Made by a program: the position numbers and the translations under genes. The notes under the pieces were generated by a model. The model was not told the DNA's origin, made no database searches, and saw nothing but the letters and a program-made list of their open reading frames with translations. 64,000 bases of DNA from Camarhynchus parvulus (lineage: Eukaryota; Chordata; Aves; Passeriformes; Thraupidae), in contig NC_044571.1 in the NCBI RefSeq assembly GCF_901933205.1, positions 72,541,689-72,605,688 of the forward strand, written 5' to 3'. This document shows positions 47,501 to 62,500 of this stretch, piece by piece. Each line of letters opens with the position of its first letter. Positions within the stretch are counted from its first letter, which is position 1.

Positions 47501-50500
47501 GAATCCCTGCCCCTCACACCAAAGGACATCACCTCCCAAGGGGAATATTCCAGACCAGTGAACATGTACCAGATAGTGTTCTAGTATACATTCTGATACC
47601 CAAGGGAACTCAGAGTCATAAATGTATTTTCTTCTATTTAAACTCACCAAATGATTTTGGTATTATATAAATAGTTCCATCACCTCCAATACAACTCACT
47701 ACAGCCTGGAAAACTTTTGCTTCAGGAACAATGGGAGATTTATATACTTCATCCATTTCTGGATGAGGCAGTGGCTCGTGTATTTTGAGTGATTTTTGTT
47801 CACTCTCTGAAATAGTGGTGGTTTCCTCTGGAACAGTCCTGTTTCTTTCATATGCAATTTTGGAATTACAGCCATCCAGCTGTGTGTTCTCCTGCTCAAA
47901 ATGTACTTCAAGATGCTCCTTGGAGACTAAACAAGCGCCATTGGCTTTACCAGTTCTAGAAGAGTCAATCAAATATCAATACATTAATTGACAGAGAACT
48001 TCAAAAGTGCAAATCTATAAAATAATACAAGTAACACAGAGAGGTGGCAAAGGTATCTCAAAATACAGTCAAGCATCTCATCTACAAACTTAGAAACTGA
48101 AATGTGCCATGGATACAATAAATAACATTATACTCATTATATAACATTATAAGTAAGTTCACTGAAGATGGAGTTTTGTTGCTAGAACAGTAGAATACAA
48201 TCAAAAAAAAAAAGAAATTACTTATTAGTTTGGTCAAATATGAACATCAGAGTCTGAGAAAATATAAAAGAAAAGTATCCAAACCTTCTGTTTCTAAGAG
48301 CCAAACCCTGTTCAATAAGGTATTCAGAAGTATCAGTCATTTTTCCTGTTTCGTCTTTGCAAAGAATTTTCACAGGCAATGCACAACCCACAACATTTTC
48401 CTGGAAAAAATGAGAGTGCTGGACAATATACTACAAATATGCATTTCCTCTAAACTACAGGCACATTTTTAATCTTTTTTTTAAACCATGGAAGAGGTAA
48501 ATTACTAATGATATTCATACACCACTGGATTAATTCTTCCAGTCTCTGAGGCTTGAAGACTAATAAATTAGCTGCTGAAATAATTCTCATAAAAAACCTG
48601 AGCAGCTTGCTTATCTGTCCAAAAAGGCTGTCAGCATCCAATGATCCCAAAGATACATCTACTATTCTTCAGTAACCAAATATATCAAAGATGAAGTTCT
48701 CTCCACACTGGGTAGCCAACTGCTTTAATGCTTCAGTGAATAACAAGAGTAAAGCAGAAAGAAGAAAGCACCTTTTCCCCTAGAGCAAAGAGTTACACAA
48801 GTTTTATTCACAACTTTTTGAAAGGTAAAATATTCAGAAAAAAAAATCCCAAATTAGCAGACAGCCTGACAAGATTTTTATAAATATCACTGGTTTTGAT
48901 TACAAACCTGTATGACTATCTTCACTTGTGCTCCAGTTAGGTAATAGGACAAGCATTCACACACTGTTGCTGTCCACTGTGTGCTTCCACCTGTGGGTCT
49001 AACACAGAACAAATGATAACCTCTAGGTACAAAAGGAGTTGGCATCTCCTGAGTATAACCACCAACTCTTCCCTCTACCAAAAACTTGGCGTTTTTCTAC
49101 ACTGCCCAAACTGTTACAGAAAAAAAAAAAAATCTCTACTACAGGCAAGAGTAACATGAAATCATTAACTTCTGGATCTCTACAACCAGAAAAATTAAAA
49201 AATACAAGCCCAGAATTTCAAACTGAGGAGGATCGTGAGTTCTAGAAGTTATGACATCTGTCAAAACAGTCTAGAAAAGAGGCCTTCTGTAGAGTTTCAG
49301 GAGATCCAATTAATGTCAAATTCTAAGCCAAGAAAAGAAAGTACTCAATAAAATAAATCTGTTCACTATTTTGTAACTCAACTCAGAAACATTGCTTATT
49401 TCTACAGCACAGTTTCTGCTTTACCACTATATAGTATAACCCTTAGAAAAAAAACTCCACACCTTTATTAAATAAATCACAGCCAGCACCCCATTTCTTT
49501 ATTCAAAAAACAAACCACATCCAAATCTTACACAATCAGTGCTAACAAAGGTATGCCATTGTTAGTTTCTAATGCTGCCACTCAGTATAAGGGAAAGGCT
49601 ACCTTATTTCTGTCAGTGAACATTCCATTGCTAACATTCTGATGGCCTTCATGTTTTCCTCAAGTTTTCTTAGACAGCTGACTTCCACTGTTTTTTCAGC
49701 TCCAGAATCATAAAGTAGTACCTGTTACAGGAAAGCAACCACAAAACAGAAAAAAAAAAAACCTCTCTTACTGTTATCTGTAAGAAATGATAATTCAAAG
49801 CATCCATGAGGAGGTTAAAAAAATTCAAACGTTACTGAGATTTAACAAATGCCTTTTGCACTGAAATACTTCACCACAACTCAAGCAACTACCACAGCAA
49901 AGCAAAGGGACAAACCATACAATGTGCTCAAGGAGGGTTAAACAACTTTATTGACATTTGGTAAACCAAGAAACACTGAAATAGCTCTCTTCCACCATTT
50001 GCTTTTTATTCTGATAGGATTAAAGAGCTGTTTGAAGGCTCTTGGCCTCAGAAAGCAGATGATGCAAACTGAAGTACACAAAGTCCCATCCCTGCTTCCT
50101 ACTAAAAAGACCCCTGGGCACAATCTGATGATGGATGAAAAGAAAATAATAGCAATCCAGTGCTGGATTACCTGCATGATCAAAAAGCCATTCTTACTTT
50201 AGAGACACATAAGTATCCAATGACAAAATGCTTTTTTCTGGGGCTCATTATTTTCAAATTGGTACAACAGAACACGTTTCAACCAGTGCTGTGTGAGGTT
50301 ACTGTGGAAAATGTTATAGCTACATGGCACAGTGGATCAGCATCAGTTTAGGGTTCATGCAGCTGCCTGACTACATGTGATCCTGTGGTGGTGCACTTGG
50401 TTCAACAGGCTCCCTCTTTTAACAAGGATCATTAAGTTTGAATTACTGTGACCCCAGTTTCACACACCTGCTGGAATCTAAAATGAATTGTTAGACTATA

Positions 50501-53500
50501 GCTTGGGATGCTATGTTTCAAAAGGCAGTTCCAAAGAGAAAGTCAACCTCATGAGCCTTCCTGCACTACCAGATTCCCTGCTAAAGGCATCTGAGCTTTG
50601 ACAAGACAGTCAAAGCAATGACTTTTTTTTGCAGCAATGTACAGCATTACTTAAAACTCTCAACAAAAGCAAAAGGCTGTGAGAAAATATGAATACAGAA
50701 GAAATAAACAAAGATTTAATCTTATTTTAATCAGTGAACACTTTCAAGTTTAGAAATAAAAGTATGAACCCTGTTACAATAAGAGCTTTACCTCTGCACT
50801 TGTTTCAGAGACAATTCTGCTTATCTGACCTCTCTGCCACTGTCCCACATCGTGTACGTAAACAGCACAGTGCATTTCCCTCTCCCACGTCACAGACTGT
50901 GGCTGGGATTCTTTGTAGATGGAAGCCATCTCCTCCTGTAATCTGACATTCAAAAAAACCCGTTTTTCCAGAGATAAAATGTAATGCAGTAAATAAAAGG
51001 CTTATTCAGCCAGTGTTCAACCAGCATACCAATGAAGCTGTACTGTTTTAACAGATGCACAGTGCTGCAGTTTTTTTCATGACATGTAAGAAATACATGA
51101 AATGGGAGTTACAAAACACATGCATGTTGATTAGAAGTCTGTAAACCTATCATGTTAACTTAGACACTGGAATTAATCTGAGCAATCCTGAGTGCTTTGT
51201 ATGGCACTATTTGAAAACTACACTGTTTTATCTTGACAGTTTGAGAGTGTGGTCCTCAATGTCATGACTACAATAAATGGAATTCCAGGCAGTCACAGCC
51301 AAGAAGATTAAAAGATAAATGAATACATAAGCAACTTGCACTAAACCTTGACACACTCTTCTAACTATTTCCAAAGAGCAGGCATGACTACCTAAACGCT
51401 ACCTAAATATCTACCAAAGGCAGGCTGATATACACCGTGTCTAGAAATTGTGTTCAAACTTCCTAACAGGGTACTGGAAACACTTTGAATAAAAAAAACC
51501 CTGCTACTACCACTAATAGTAAATTCTAAGACTTGGAATACAGGTTTTATTTAACCAGATTTCTAATGAGGGAATGGGAAGGAGAGAAGAAAGAACAGGA
51601 AGATTTAATCTTTTTGGACACTGTTGCATTCATCAGGCTCCAATACTTACTACAATAAAACTGATTTGAAATACGAGTGAGATCGTATGCTTAATTTGGA
51701 ATCAGAACTATTTAATAAGCCACAATATAGTGCCAACCTCTCTTCTCCTCCTATATTCCTCAACAAAGGCAAGTAAGTCAGCAGCCTTCAAGAAGTACAC
51801 AGTATCAAATGCAACTCTGATGAGAGTTTGTTCTAACTATACTTCACCACTTTGTCATAAGGACACTTTTAATTAAAGAGAAGTTCTTTGAATTTCAATA
51901 CCTTTTCAGTATACCTTCTGACGCCAGCAATTGTACAAAAATTTTACTAGGAGACACAACATGACTAATCCTCCCATGTAACTCCTTGTTACAAAGTGAT
52001 CTGAAATCTCCTTCATCCACAGATTCCGTGTCTGTAGGAATAAAAGCTTCTGAGGTTTTAGAAATTTCTTCTAGAGGATCATCCCATATTTCATTAGGCT
52101 TTACTTCAGTTCTTTCAGTGTACCTGTAAAGAGCACAAAATAGTTAGAATAGAAAGTTTAAACAGATTTTAAATGAAGTGAAAAAGGCTCAATAACAAAA
52201 TAACAGGAATTATCCAACATGCAAAAAGTGAGCTGTAGCTTAGACAAAAACATTCAGAAGTGCTACTTCTAAACACTAATAATAGCAACATTTTTATTCT
52301 CCTTCAGAAGGTATCCTTGCACATTCATGCAAGAGAAGAGATAGCCCAGGAAACACCAAGATCATAAGAACAGAAGAACTGGAGTGGGCCTCTTGTCCCA
52401 CAAAATAAGGGACAAAGGCTTGTGGGGGGTCCATTCTACAGCACAGAAAAAAAGAAGGAAGGGGCCACACGGATAAACTGCTGTGCCCTGACCCCAGCTC
52501 CTGCACTACTCACTGCCTCCCTGGAATGGAGAATGGATTGAGTGTAACTCAAGGGCAGGAGAGGAATGAGAGCTGCTTGGAATAAACTTGACCCTGGGAA
52601 AGGGGGAGGGTAGGTATAAATCTTTGTCTTCTTTGTACCAATGCCCAAATTAGTAATTCAGTGTTTATGCTAATTAGTAAAAACTAAGTCAAATCAAGTC
52701 TGTTTTGCCTGCAACAGTATTTGGTGAGTGATTTCTCTGTCTTTATTTTGAGCCATGAGTTTTTGAATTTCTTTTATTTTCTCCCCAGTCCAACTAAAGA
52801 AGGGGGAGCGAGCAAGGGATCATAAAATCCACCTTATTCAAGGGATCAGTGTTACACAACAACTTATACTAAAGGAATATACCCCCTGGACTGAAGGCTG
52901 GAAGCAGGCATCTAAGTTCAGATGGGACGCAACAAAATATTTTTGTGACAGGGGAAAAACAACTCAGCTGTTTAGGTTGCGTAACTTACAAAAATCTTAC
53001 TAAAAATTGTGACTATGATAGTATTAGAGTGTTACTAAGATTTAGTAACGCTTCTGAGCTAGGAGTAAAAATCCACTTACATGCTTCCTCCTAAAAAAAG
53101 CACATTCAGGAATTTCCTTTTGGAATTAAAACTTCCCATTTAATGATATATTTCCATCAGTATTCAAAAATGATTAATTGAAGAGTAACTACAGATTTTC
53201 ATGAATTATATAGCCCATGGATTATCTATTATACTTCCCAACTCTGCTGTGTTCCCAACCCTTCTGTTGCTGCCATAGCTGGTTACCCAAGTGTTTTCTG
53301 GTAACACACCTCCCAAAGGGGCGACTCACTGTATGCACAGGTTTAAGACACAAATTCTTTTTCTTATTACATGGGAATGGGAACCTTAACAGTGAACACT
53401 TTGGGAAGATCTGGCACTTAGGGACACTACAAGTACAAGGCAAACATTTGGTTTCAATTTTTTTCACAGGTACAACTTCAATACATTAGTTATGATTTAC

Positions 53501-56500
53501 TTTGAGAATTTAACTATTGAACTGCAGTTACACTCTAAATTACACCAGCTGATGGATGTGATCTTAAAATCAATTTATTGCAGATGTGGTAAATTCCAGC
53601 CACTGGAGGTGACACACCAACACCAGCAGTTTCAATACACAAATTCTTTATTTCCAGATACTTTAAAAGAAATGCACAATGTATTTACCCAGGTATGTAG
53701 GATGCTAAGTCTTCCTCAACTAGCTGGCAGTTAATACTTAATTTTTTCCCATTATTGGCAGAGGCATTGAAGAGTTCAACAGATAAGATGTTATTATCTA
53801 CAATTTCTGTGAATGAATAATATCAACATAATTAGTGCCAATCAATGACAGTGTGAACACTCTGGTTTTAGAGCAATGACAAACAGTGCCAAAAGATTCT
53901 CCAAAATTACATTTGATGTACAAAATAATTGATTCTGAACATCAACAATATGCAGATGCTTAGCTTTGCACATATCCATAAAATTAACTTAAAATACACC
54001 AATAATCACAAAACACTTTTGTAAACTCCAACTGCTACACGATTCCATTTATCAAATGGGTTCCAAATCATCATTCCACAAGGGCTGAAAAGTGAGCAGC
54101 TACACATGAACAATGTATGGTATTGAGAAAAACCCTACTAAGGCATATATGTGTTATCTGAAATTATTTTTCTTTTTTGGCAATATTTTAGAGCAGCAGC
54201 AATCACACTCCCAGATACCATAAAGTCAGGAAACACCATGGACAGCTAGTACTTTTGGAAACAAGCCCACCTGAATAATCAGAATATTTATATCATGTAA
54301 CACTGGTGTGGTCTGTAAGACAAGACACGAACAGAACTTTTGTTGCAAGTTTTATCTGTTATGCCTCCTCCAATCAGAGGAGAGAATTTAGATATTCTCA
54401 CTCCAGGCTATCTCTAGCAGGTACAAACACAAGCATTTCAAACAAATACTATTTTAAATATCAAAGTGATTGTTTCTACATTTGAGACAACAATATATAA
54501 ATAGAAATTAATACACTCCTGATAACTTACCAATAACTGAACACAACATAAGCTTATCTTCAGTCATTTCTTCAAATCTTTCCTTGGCTTCTCTGTTCCA
54601 CTCATTTGCCCCTTTGAATGGCTCAATGCAAGCCAGCCTACACCTGATAGCCTGAAGAATAACCCAAGATTATGCAATCAACATCACATACAGATGAAGA
54701 TCATCTCATTATGACTCAATCACAGGCTTCGCTTTGCACTCGTCCAAGACAGCACAACCTTGGCTTCTGGTTCCATATTACCACAATATGACTTAGTTCA
54801 AAATGATCCCTCCTTTCCCAGTAGCTGAGCATGAACCTCACATTCAGAGACCTTGCTGAAATACAGAGAGCCTAAATCTTTTTCTCCCTTTATGGTAAGA
54901 CACAGAACTGGTGCAGAAATCAGTAAAGATTATTGCACAGAAGCGATAAAAAAAGCCTACTGGTACCTTCAAGGAGTTAAGAAAAGCCCCCACCAACATA
55001 TGAAATTTCAAAGTTCAGCATAATTGTGATTGGTAACCAAAACTATCAAATGAATACCAAAGAAAAAAATAATATCTATTTATGGCATTTTTTTTATTTG
55101 ACAGAAATACTTTGCCATTTTCTTTCCCAGTCAGTTTTCCTCCTCCTCAAAAGGGAGATACTCCAACCAACCATTCCTCAAGTTAGAAAAACGCCAAATT
55201 TTAGATGCAAACAAAAATATATATAAAACCCCCCACTTATTATGAGATTATCATTTAAAAAGAATGCAAAAATCCATTTGGCTTATTACGGAAATAAATT
55301 TAAGTGAATTAAATACACACGTATATACACCTCCTCTGCAGTATGTACACTGCAGAGCAACATTAGATTTCATTTACACCTGAAAGATACAAAAAAATTT
55401 AAGAGTTTTCAATATGCACCCAAAACAAGTTCCTTAACATATTATTTATTTAATGTATTAAATAAGAAGGTGAACAATTCTGTCTTTCCCCTCTCATTCA
55501 CTGAGATACTGTTAATTCTGAGAGTTTAATCCAGGCACTTACCTTTTCTGGAAAGCTCAGGAACTCCTGTTTCACTCTGCGTATGTCTTTATGACTTAGG
55601 TTAGCAATGTTGCCGTAGTCAACGTATTTTACCAGAACTTCCCGACAACTTGGCAGCCCTCCAAGGAAAACAGCCCAAGATATTTTAACAAAAAATTAGT
55701 ATCTGATACAGGTTAAAGCACCAGAATTTCAGAGCAGACCCCACATTCACACCATATGACCACCTAGTATAATTTTTAAAAAATTTTTATACCCCAACCA
55801 AAATGAGTATTCTTTAGGAGCCAGCTTTTTCAGGTCCCTGAAATGAGAGCCCTGGCATTTTGGCCCCCTTAGTGAGACACTGGCACATTGAATACATGCC
55901 AAGTAAACATGTAAGCAGACATACACTGCACTCACACAGCTAACACAGACTCAGCACAACCACAGCCCCCCACTCCCTTTGGAATTACAATGGAGAATTA
56001 TGAACCAACTCCAGATACACTCACAGGCTGGCTGGAATAGCCAAAGCTGGGGCTCACACTGTAACAGCAAGAGAAATGCTACTTAAAATAATTACGTAAT
56101 AGAATTTCAGAGAAATTCTATTAGAAGAGAATGGAATATGTTGCATCTCTGTTTAGACGAAGAGGTGTATAAACCAGCCTATTAATAGCAAAAGAATATG
56201 AATTAGTACTATTGACTTTATGAAGCTACCTGGTAGCACCATAATTCCCAGTAAAAATACTGGCTAGCTGTTACTGCTCATATTCAGCATGTGACTCTGA
56301 CCTACCAGAACATCTGATTTTGCAACCTAGCATTAGAGTAAAAGAATCAATACTTCACCTATAATCTGTGCTCTGCACCAATTCCCATCCTCCTGCTTTG
56401 CAATGCATGCTTGGCCTTCAACTGGGCAGAAAATTTCAAAGTTTTTACCATTCTCTTGTTTATATATCTCCTGAATTTTCTCTGGAAGAGCTAAAGATTC

Positions 56501-59500
56501 CACACTCTCTCTCTGCAATAAAAACAACAAACCACACATACACAGCAGATGTTCTTTTTAATGGCATTTTTATTCTTTTAAGGGATAATTCTTTTCATAG
56601 TACTGTACTTTCCAGTCTTCCCTCCAAAATTAAAGTGGTCATGAATACATAAAGTGAATTAAAGAGCCTAACAATTATTGAATAGTGCCCTGCTCAATCA
56701 ATTCTAACCAGTAAAATACTGCACACCCACAAGGGAATGAGTCATGTTACAGAACTGACAAAACCTTTCCGGGATTTTAAGAATTCCTGAATTTTAACTA
56801 GGCTGAATCAATGACTGCTGGAATTAATCTCACCTACTAATTCTAGGAATCCAACCACCGGTAACAAGTGACAGAACATAACAGAAGTTGTAGCTTATTT
56901 AGTGTGGGCTACAAATAACATTAAAATGTTTATTCATAGTTTAATCTGAAGTTTATTTCTAAACTTACCAAGCGAAGATAGAAATCACTTGGACTATTAA
57001 TGTGACAAACCACAACAAAGACCTCTTCTCCTTCCTGTGGAATATTTGGTGGACTGTACTGCAAGACAGTGCAGTCTTCCAACTGGCTGGGAAGCTGTAA
57101 TTTAAACCTAAGGTAAACAAAATGAAATTTTGAATAAAGTCAGTCAAAATGAACCACAAACGAACCCTTTTATATTCAAATGTCAAATTTTCCATTAATA
57201 ACCAAAAAATGATCTTATAAAAACTACTTGATTCATACTTATACACATAGCTTAAACTCTCCCTCTTGCAGGTGGTGCAGTCAATTATCTGTAATGCTTC
57301 TCCCACTGCCCACCAGCCAAATCAAACAGATCCAGGGCTCACTTCTATGTGGTTTTCTGTCTGTGATAGACATCAAGGGCTTCTTACTTAGAGAGCCTCC
57401 CCTATTATTTAAAGTTTGTACAGAATATATATTTTGCCATTTTCTAAAATAAAATGCCCTATCTAAATGAAGCCTGACTAGTGCAAATGAGTATAGCATG
57501 GTGCTCATCAGTGAAGGTGAAAAAAGGAAATCAGCAGATGCTGCTGAAGGTTAGTACATCACACATTAATATATGGAACACTGCAAAAGTAACCAGCTTA
57601 GTAAACTTCACTTGGTTAAGCATTACTCTGTTATCAGTTACGGCATAAAGGAGCAGGACCCAAAGGAAGACACATACCTTGCCAAATCTAAGAAAACCAA
57701 CGCATCCTTGAGAGACAGTGGTGTATTACTGCTTACTTCATTAAGTGGAGGTTTTCTCAGATCCACAATGAGAACACCATCCTCTTCTCTAAACACCATC
57801 ATTGAAACAACTTTATTATTTACCATTTCTAAAAATTTTGTCTTTGCCTCCTCTCCCCAACCTTCATCCTGTAATAGAAAGAAAAAGTTACTGAGGATGT
57901 CAGAGAATGTTAAAACAAAAAACACAAACAAAATAATTAAAAGATAAAGAAAACGCAAGGAAGGAAGCACAGATGCATCTGAACAGATTAAAAACTGAAC
58001 ATGGTCAAACTTGTCTAGTCCATAGCAAGGACAGCACTGAATGGAATTCTTTCATTTTATGGATTAGTATGTGTATTAAACTGTATAAAACGGAGTCAGG
58101 TCAAAGGATTGCAGTTTCTACCACGTTTCTTCTGAAAATCCCCTCAGACTGTTTTGATACATTAACCAGAATCATCTTACCTTACTTTCATTTCATGACT
58201 TCCCCATGAAATGAGAGAGCAGAAATATAAGTTTGTCTTCTTGTGTCTTTACACAAATGCATAACCTGATTTGATCAATTTACACACGGCTACTCTCCAC
58301 AGTATCCTGTGTAACACTTTATCTACCTTGAAGAACCGTGTCTGAATTTGTTTCTCTGGGATCAAGTTAATGCATTTCTCAATTGATACTGCAAATCTGT
58401 ACCTTTTAGGCACAGAAAAAACTGAAAGTACATATAAGGAAGGCATTTTATCTGCACTTGGGAAAATTGTTCCACAACTTTCCTATTTAAAGTTATTTCA
58501 GTCAACATCAGACTGGTAAAAACTCCTCAAAACTGACCAACAATTAATACTGTCAGAAATGCACAGCTGTACTGGACTTAGTTCATTTCCATGTGAATGT
58601 GGCAAGAATAAAGAAAGGCTAATAAAAAGTGAATACTGAAGGAAATAATACTGCAATATATATGCTGTTTTTTGGTAATGGAACAAAGGTTGACAGTACT
58701 TTATTTGTGGTTACACTGAAAGAGAATAAAGTGTTATTTATTGCCATTACAATAGTGGCAAAATTTTTTAAGTAACAAGTACAATCCCTGAAGGGATTAT
58801 CTTAAATTTTTTAAAGAAGCCATTTATTCTTTGTTTGGATGACTTCTGAAAGTACTACTTACATAGTTATCAGACACAGAAGAGAATAAATTTTGCAATT
58901 ACTTTTTAAACTTCACAAAAGAACATGTCTAAAGTATGAGCAGTGAGATTTACGCCCCAAATATGCATTTGTAGTCTCACAGGCTTTTTAAGACAGAGTG
59001 CTATAAGCTTTTATTTCTTTTCCAATGAAAGCAATGCAACACATCTTTCTACAAGAGAATTTAACTTAAAATAAATACACTCTGTACTCTTGAGTTTCCT
59101 TATGTTTATACTGGAATAAGATAACTTTAAATTCCATATTTACATTTTTTAACAGAAATCTTATGAAGAAGTTCCTGAAATACTTCAAGCAGTTTGTACT
59201 TACTTCATTTTTGGGAACAACATCCTTCAGTGAACATCGTACTGCTAAAGGAGGAATGGCTGCAAGCTCTGCCTCAATGTGCTGGTCAGGCTTCCTCACA
59301 AACAGACAAATGTCATGGGTTTCAATAGTTTGCAGAGTAGCAGGATCAGGCCTTTCAGTGGGATCACATCTAATGTCAATGGGAATAAATGCAGCACTAG
59401 CTTAAAAACAAAATACTCCAAATACAATGCCTAAAACCCCCCAAACCAAACCCCAGAGTTTTATTTTAAGTTATTATTGCAGTAATTGGCATAACGTCAT

Positions 59501-62500
59501 GTTAATAAAACAGAATTTTAAAGTCTCAGTGAAATGCATTTTTAAAGCATTTAGTAGTTACATGTTCATGAGTTTGCTTTTGCAATTCATGTCTCAGTTA
59601 AATATTTTAACATATGCAGGCTTGTACACTTGTGCACTTAAATATAGTGCCACTTTTTTTTTTTATTTTGAGGGGAATGTGTATGAAGAGAATACCAGAG
59701 CCACTTGGGTATCTGGATTTCCACCTGTGTGAAGTTGAGGAAGGACTTGTTTCTCAGAAGAGACCTTGAATAACAGTAAAGACAACAACTGCAAACAAAA
59801 ACCCCTCTCTCCATAAACATACCCTGAGAAAATCAGAACTACAGAGCTTCCAAAATCAATCAGGTATACTTTCAGCAAGGCAATATCACACACTTTGTAT
59901 CTTATTGGACCACAAAGCTTCTTCCTCTGATTTTTACTTTCTACAGGAATTAGTTCAGTGATAGTTCCACGGCACCACATTCCAGTTTCCTTACTCTTAA
60001 TGAAAGTTCTAGCACCTATATGGAAGCAAATACAAAAGGACTAAATTCAGTATTTTAAAGTATTTCACACTGAAACTATTATTACAGTTCTGCATAATGC
60101 TCCCCTGTTCCCATCCTCCACACAGGTAATAAAAGTGCTACTGCTACAATGAAGAGACAAAGACAGTAAATCTTATCTCTGTAGCCACCAGAAGTTCCCC
60201 TCACATTCATTTACACAGTATCTTTAAGGCTAGCAAGTGCTTGGCTTGTATCAAAAAGTAATTTCTGGTAAACTTTCTATAGTTCTAAGTAAAGCAGCAA
60301 AAACCCCACTGACATATAAAGTTATTACATACTTTTCATCAGTTTTCTGAACACATGATGGAAGTGGGTAACATCATCAACATGTGGACTAGGAAATAAT
60401 TTTAATGATTTAAGAATGTATTATTGTCTTTCATTTTTCTTTCTAGAATTGTTTCAATTCAGTCAGTGAACTTTATAAAGACTGCTTTACCACACAAAGG
60501 AGTGGGAGGGAGGAGAGAAAAAAGAAAGAATATGATACTAAGGAAGGCATATTGCAAGGTAGTATTTTAAACTGCGTAGACCTTTAGAAATTAACAATTT
60601 ACCTAGTTCCAAAATGTCTGAAGGCAAGAGATAGGAACTCTTACTACAGCAGAACTCTTCTAATTTCGTCTGCAAAGCAAATGCTTCTTTCTTCTGTGAA
60701 TATCTCCGAATATAGAAATGGCATGGATTTATAACATGGCTTACCAACACCAATTCTGTCAAACCTGAGTAAGACAAAACAAATTATCAAACACCCTCCA
60801 AGTGACTCCAACAGATACTAACAGGCATAGGATCGAGTTTATGTTGCATTAATCATTATAGTATTACCTCAAACAGATTTTAATCTGACCTCAAACAGAT
60901 CTTAATCTGACAAGTCTGTTCATACTTGTTTCAAACTATTACCAAATTTGCTTCCTGATGGAATTTTTCTTTTGAATTACCTCCCTTATGCTACCCTCCA
61001 AAACAAAATGCTGTCTCACAAAGCGGTAGCCTGAATTTAAGTGGGTAATTCAGAGTTTTCATTCCTTCTAACAAAGATATAGAAAGCAAATTAGAGATTA
61101 AGACTTCTACTTTTAAGAACAGGTATGCTAAGCACCTTCCTATAGTACTAAGTGTTAGTGCATGAAGACCAAGGAACGAGGCAAGAGATGGCCCTATGTA
61201 AGACAGGACTTGTGACTAAGCATTCAAATCCTCTGTACTGCAGGTACTTCACTCCATTAGGGATGCAAAAGACAGGTTTCTCTTTCTGAAGTCACTCAAC
61301 AAAGGTTGTTAATGGGTCAGAGGGTTTTAGAAGCTCCACAATGCAATTCTTACAAGCATAATTTATACCTGCAAAGAGTGGACAACATCATCTAATTGAG
61401 CACCACCTGCATGACTGATCAGCGCACACCAACCAGACAGACTTGCAACATCCTGGAGCACTGCCACCTCTGAACTGCAACACATCATGGGTGAAAGACT
61501 ACACAGAATCTGGCACCTGAAACAATCTAAGCAGGTATCCAGAACTGTGCTTCCAAGTTTAGGAAATGCCACATCCAGAAGAGATGCAAGATTTCTCTTG
61601 GCCATTTCCAGTGTAAAAGATGGCATCTGAACAAAAAGTCTGAATGACCTGAAAGACTTCCCCTATAGGGACACAGCCTCTTTTGGATCACCCCTGGTCA
61701 CCATCTGCAAAGAGTGATGAGTCAGCTATCTTGTCTTACATACAGAACCATGGACTTATTAAGGCTGGAAAACACCTCTAAGACCCTGAGCACCTCCTGC
61801 CCACCAGCCTGGCAGGCTCTGCTGGACTCCCTCCCGTGTGACAGTGACTTTCAGTACCACAGGGTCCAATACTGAACACAGTACTGCAGATTCAGTCTTC
61901 AAAGAGAGGGGAAGAATCCCTTCATGGACTTGTCAGCTACACTCCTACTAATAAAATCCAGGGAAAAATCTGAAAAGCTGAAGAACCTAGCTGCTCCTGC
62001 CCAATATCATAGGACTATGGCCTGAGAGAAGATTCAAGAAGCTGAGGTAACTGACAGAAAAGAATTCTCCAGGAGCTAACGACAGAAACTCTTACAAGTC
62101 AAAGTAAATCATCATATAGCAGCTAGTGCTTTTAATACTCTTTGGAGAGCTTGTGATAAAGTTTTCAAGAAGCTAAACTTGAGAACAAAAAAAAGCCTCA
62201 AAAGAATTGAAACAGACACCATTAAAGAACTTGCACGAGCCAAATACAGCATAATACAAGACTGAAAACCAGGATCACACTCAACAACGGAAAACTGAAA
62301 GCATGAGGTACTAAGACACTTGCCTTCCAAGTCATCTTCAAGTATTTCTTCTATTATGACATCAGGTGTTTCTTCCTGGTCATTAAGGATAAGAGTGTCT
62401 TGCCCATTATCTTCACTGTGTTTCGGAAAAATTTTATTTGGAGACAAATTAACATAATTCAGTCTGCTTCTAGAAAAGCACAAGTCAAAGCAGAACTTTT

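Noticed and set aside
50935..50935. ATTACAG acceptor seven bases inside RNF17 window exon 13
   Set aside because: Only the earlier GTCAG acceptor at 50943 keeps the frame with exon 12 and yields the Tudor-like [14 protein letters not shown].
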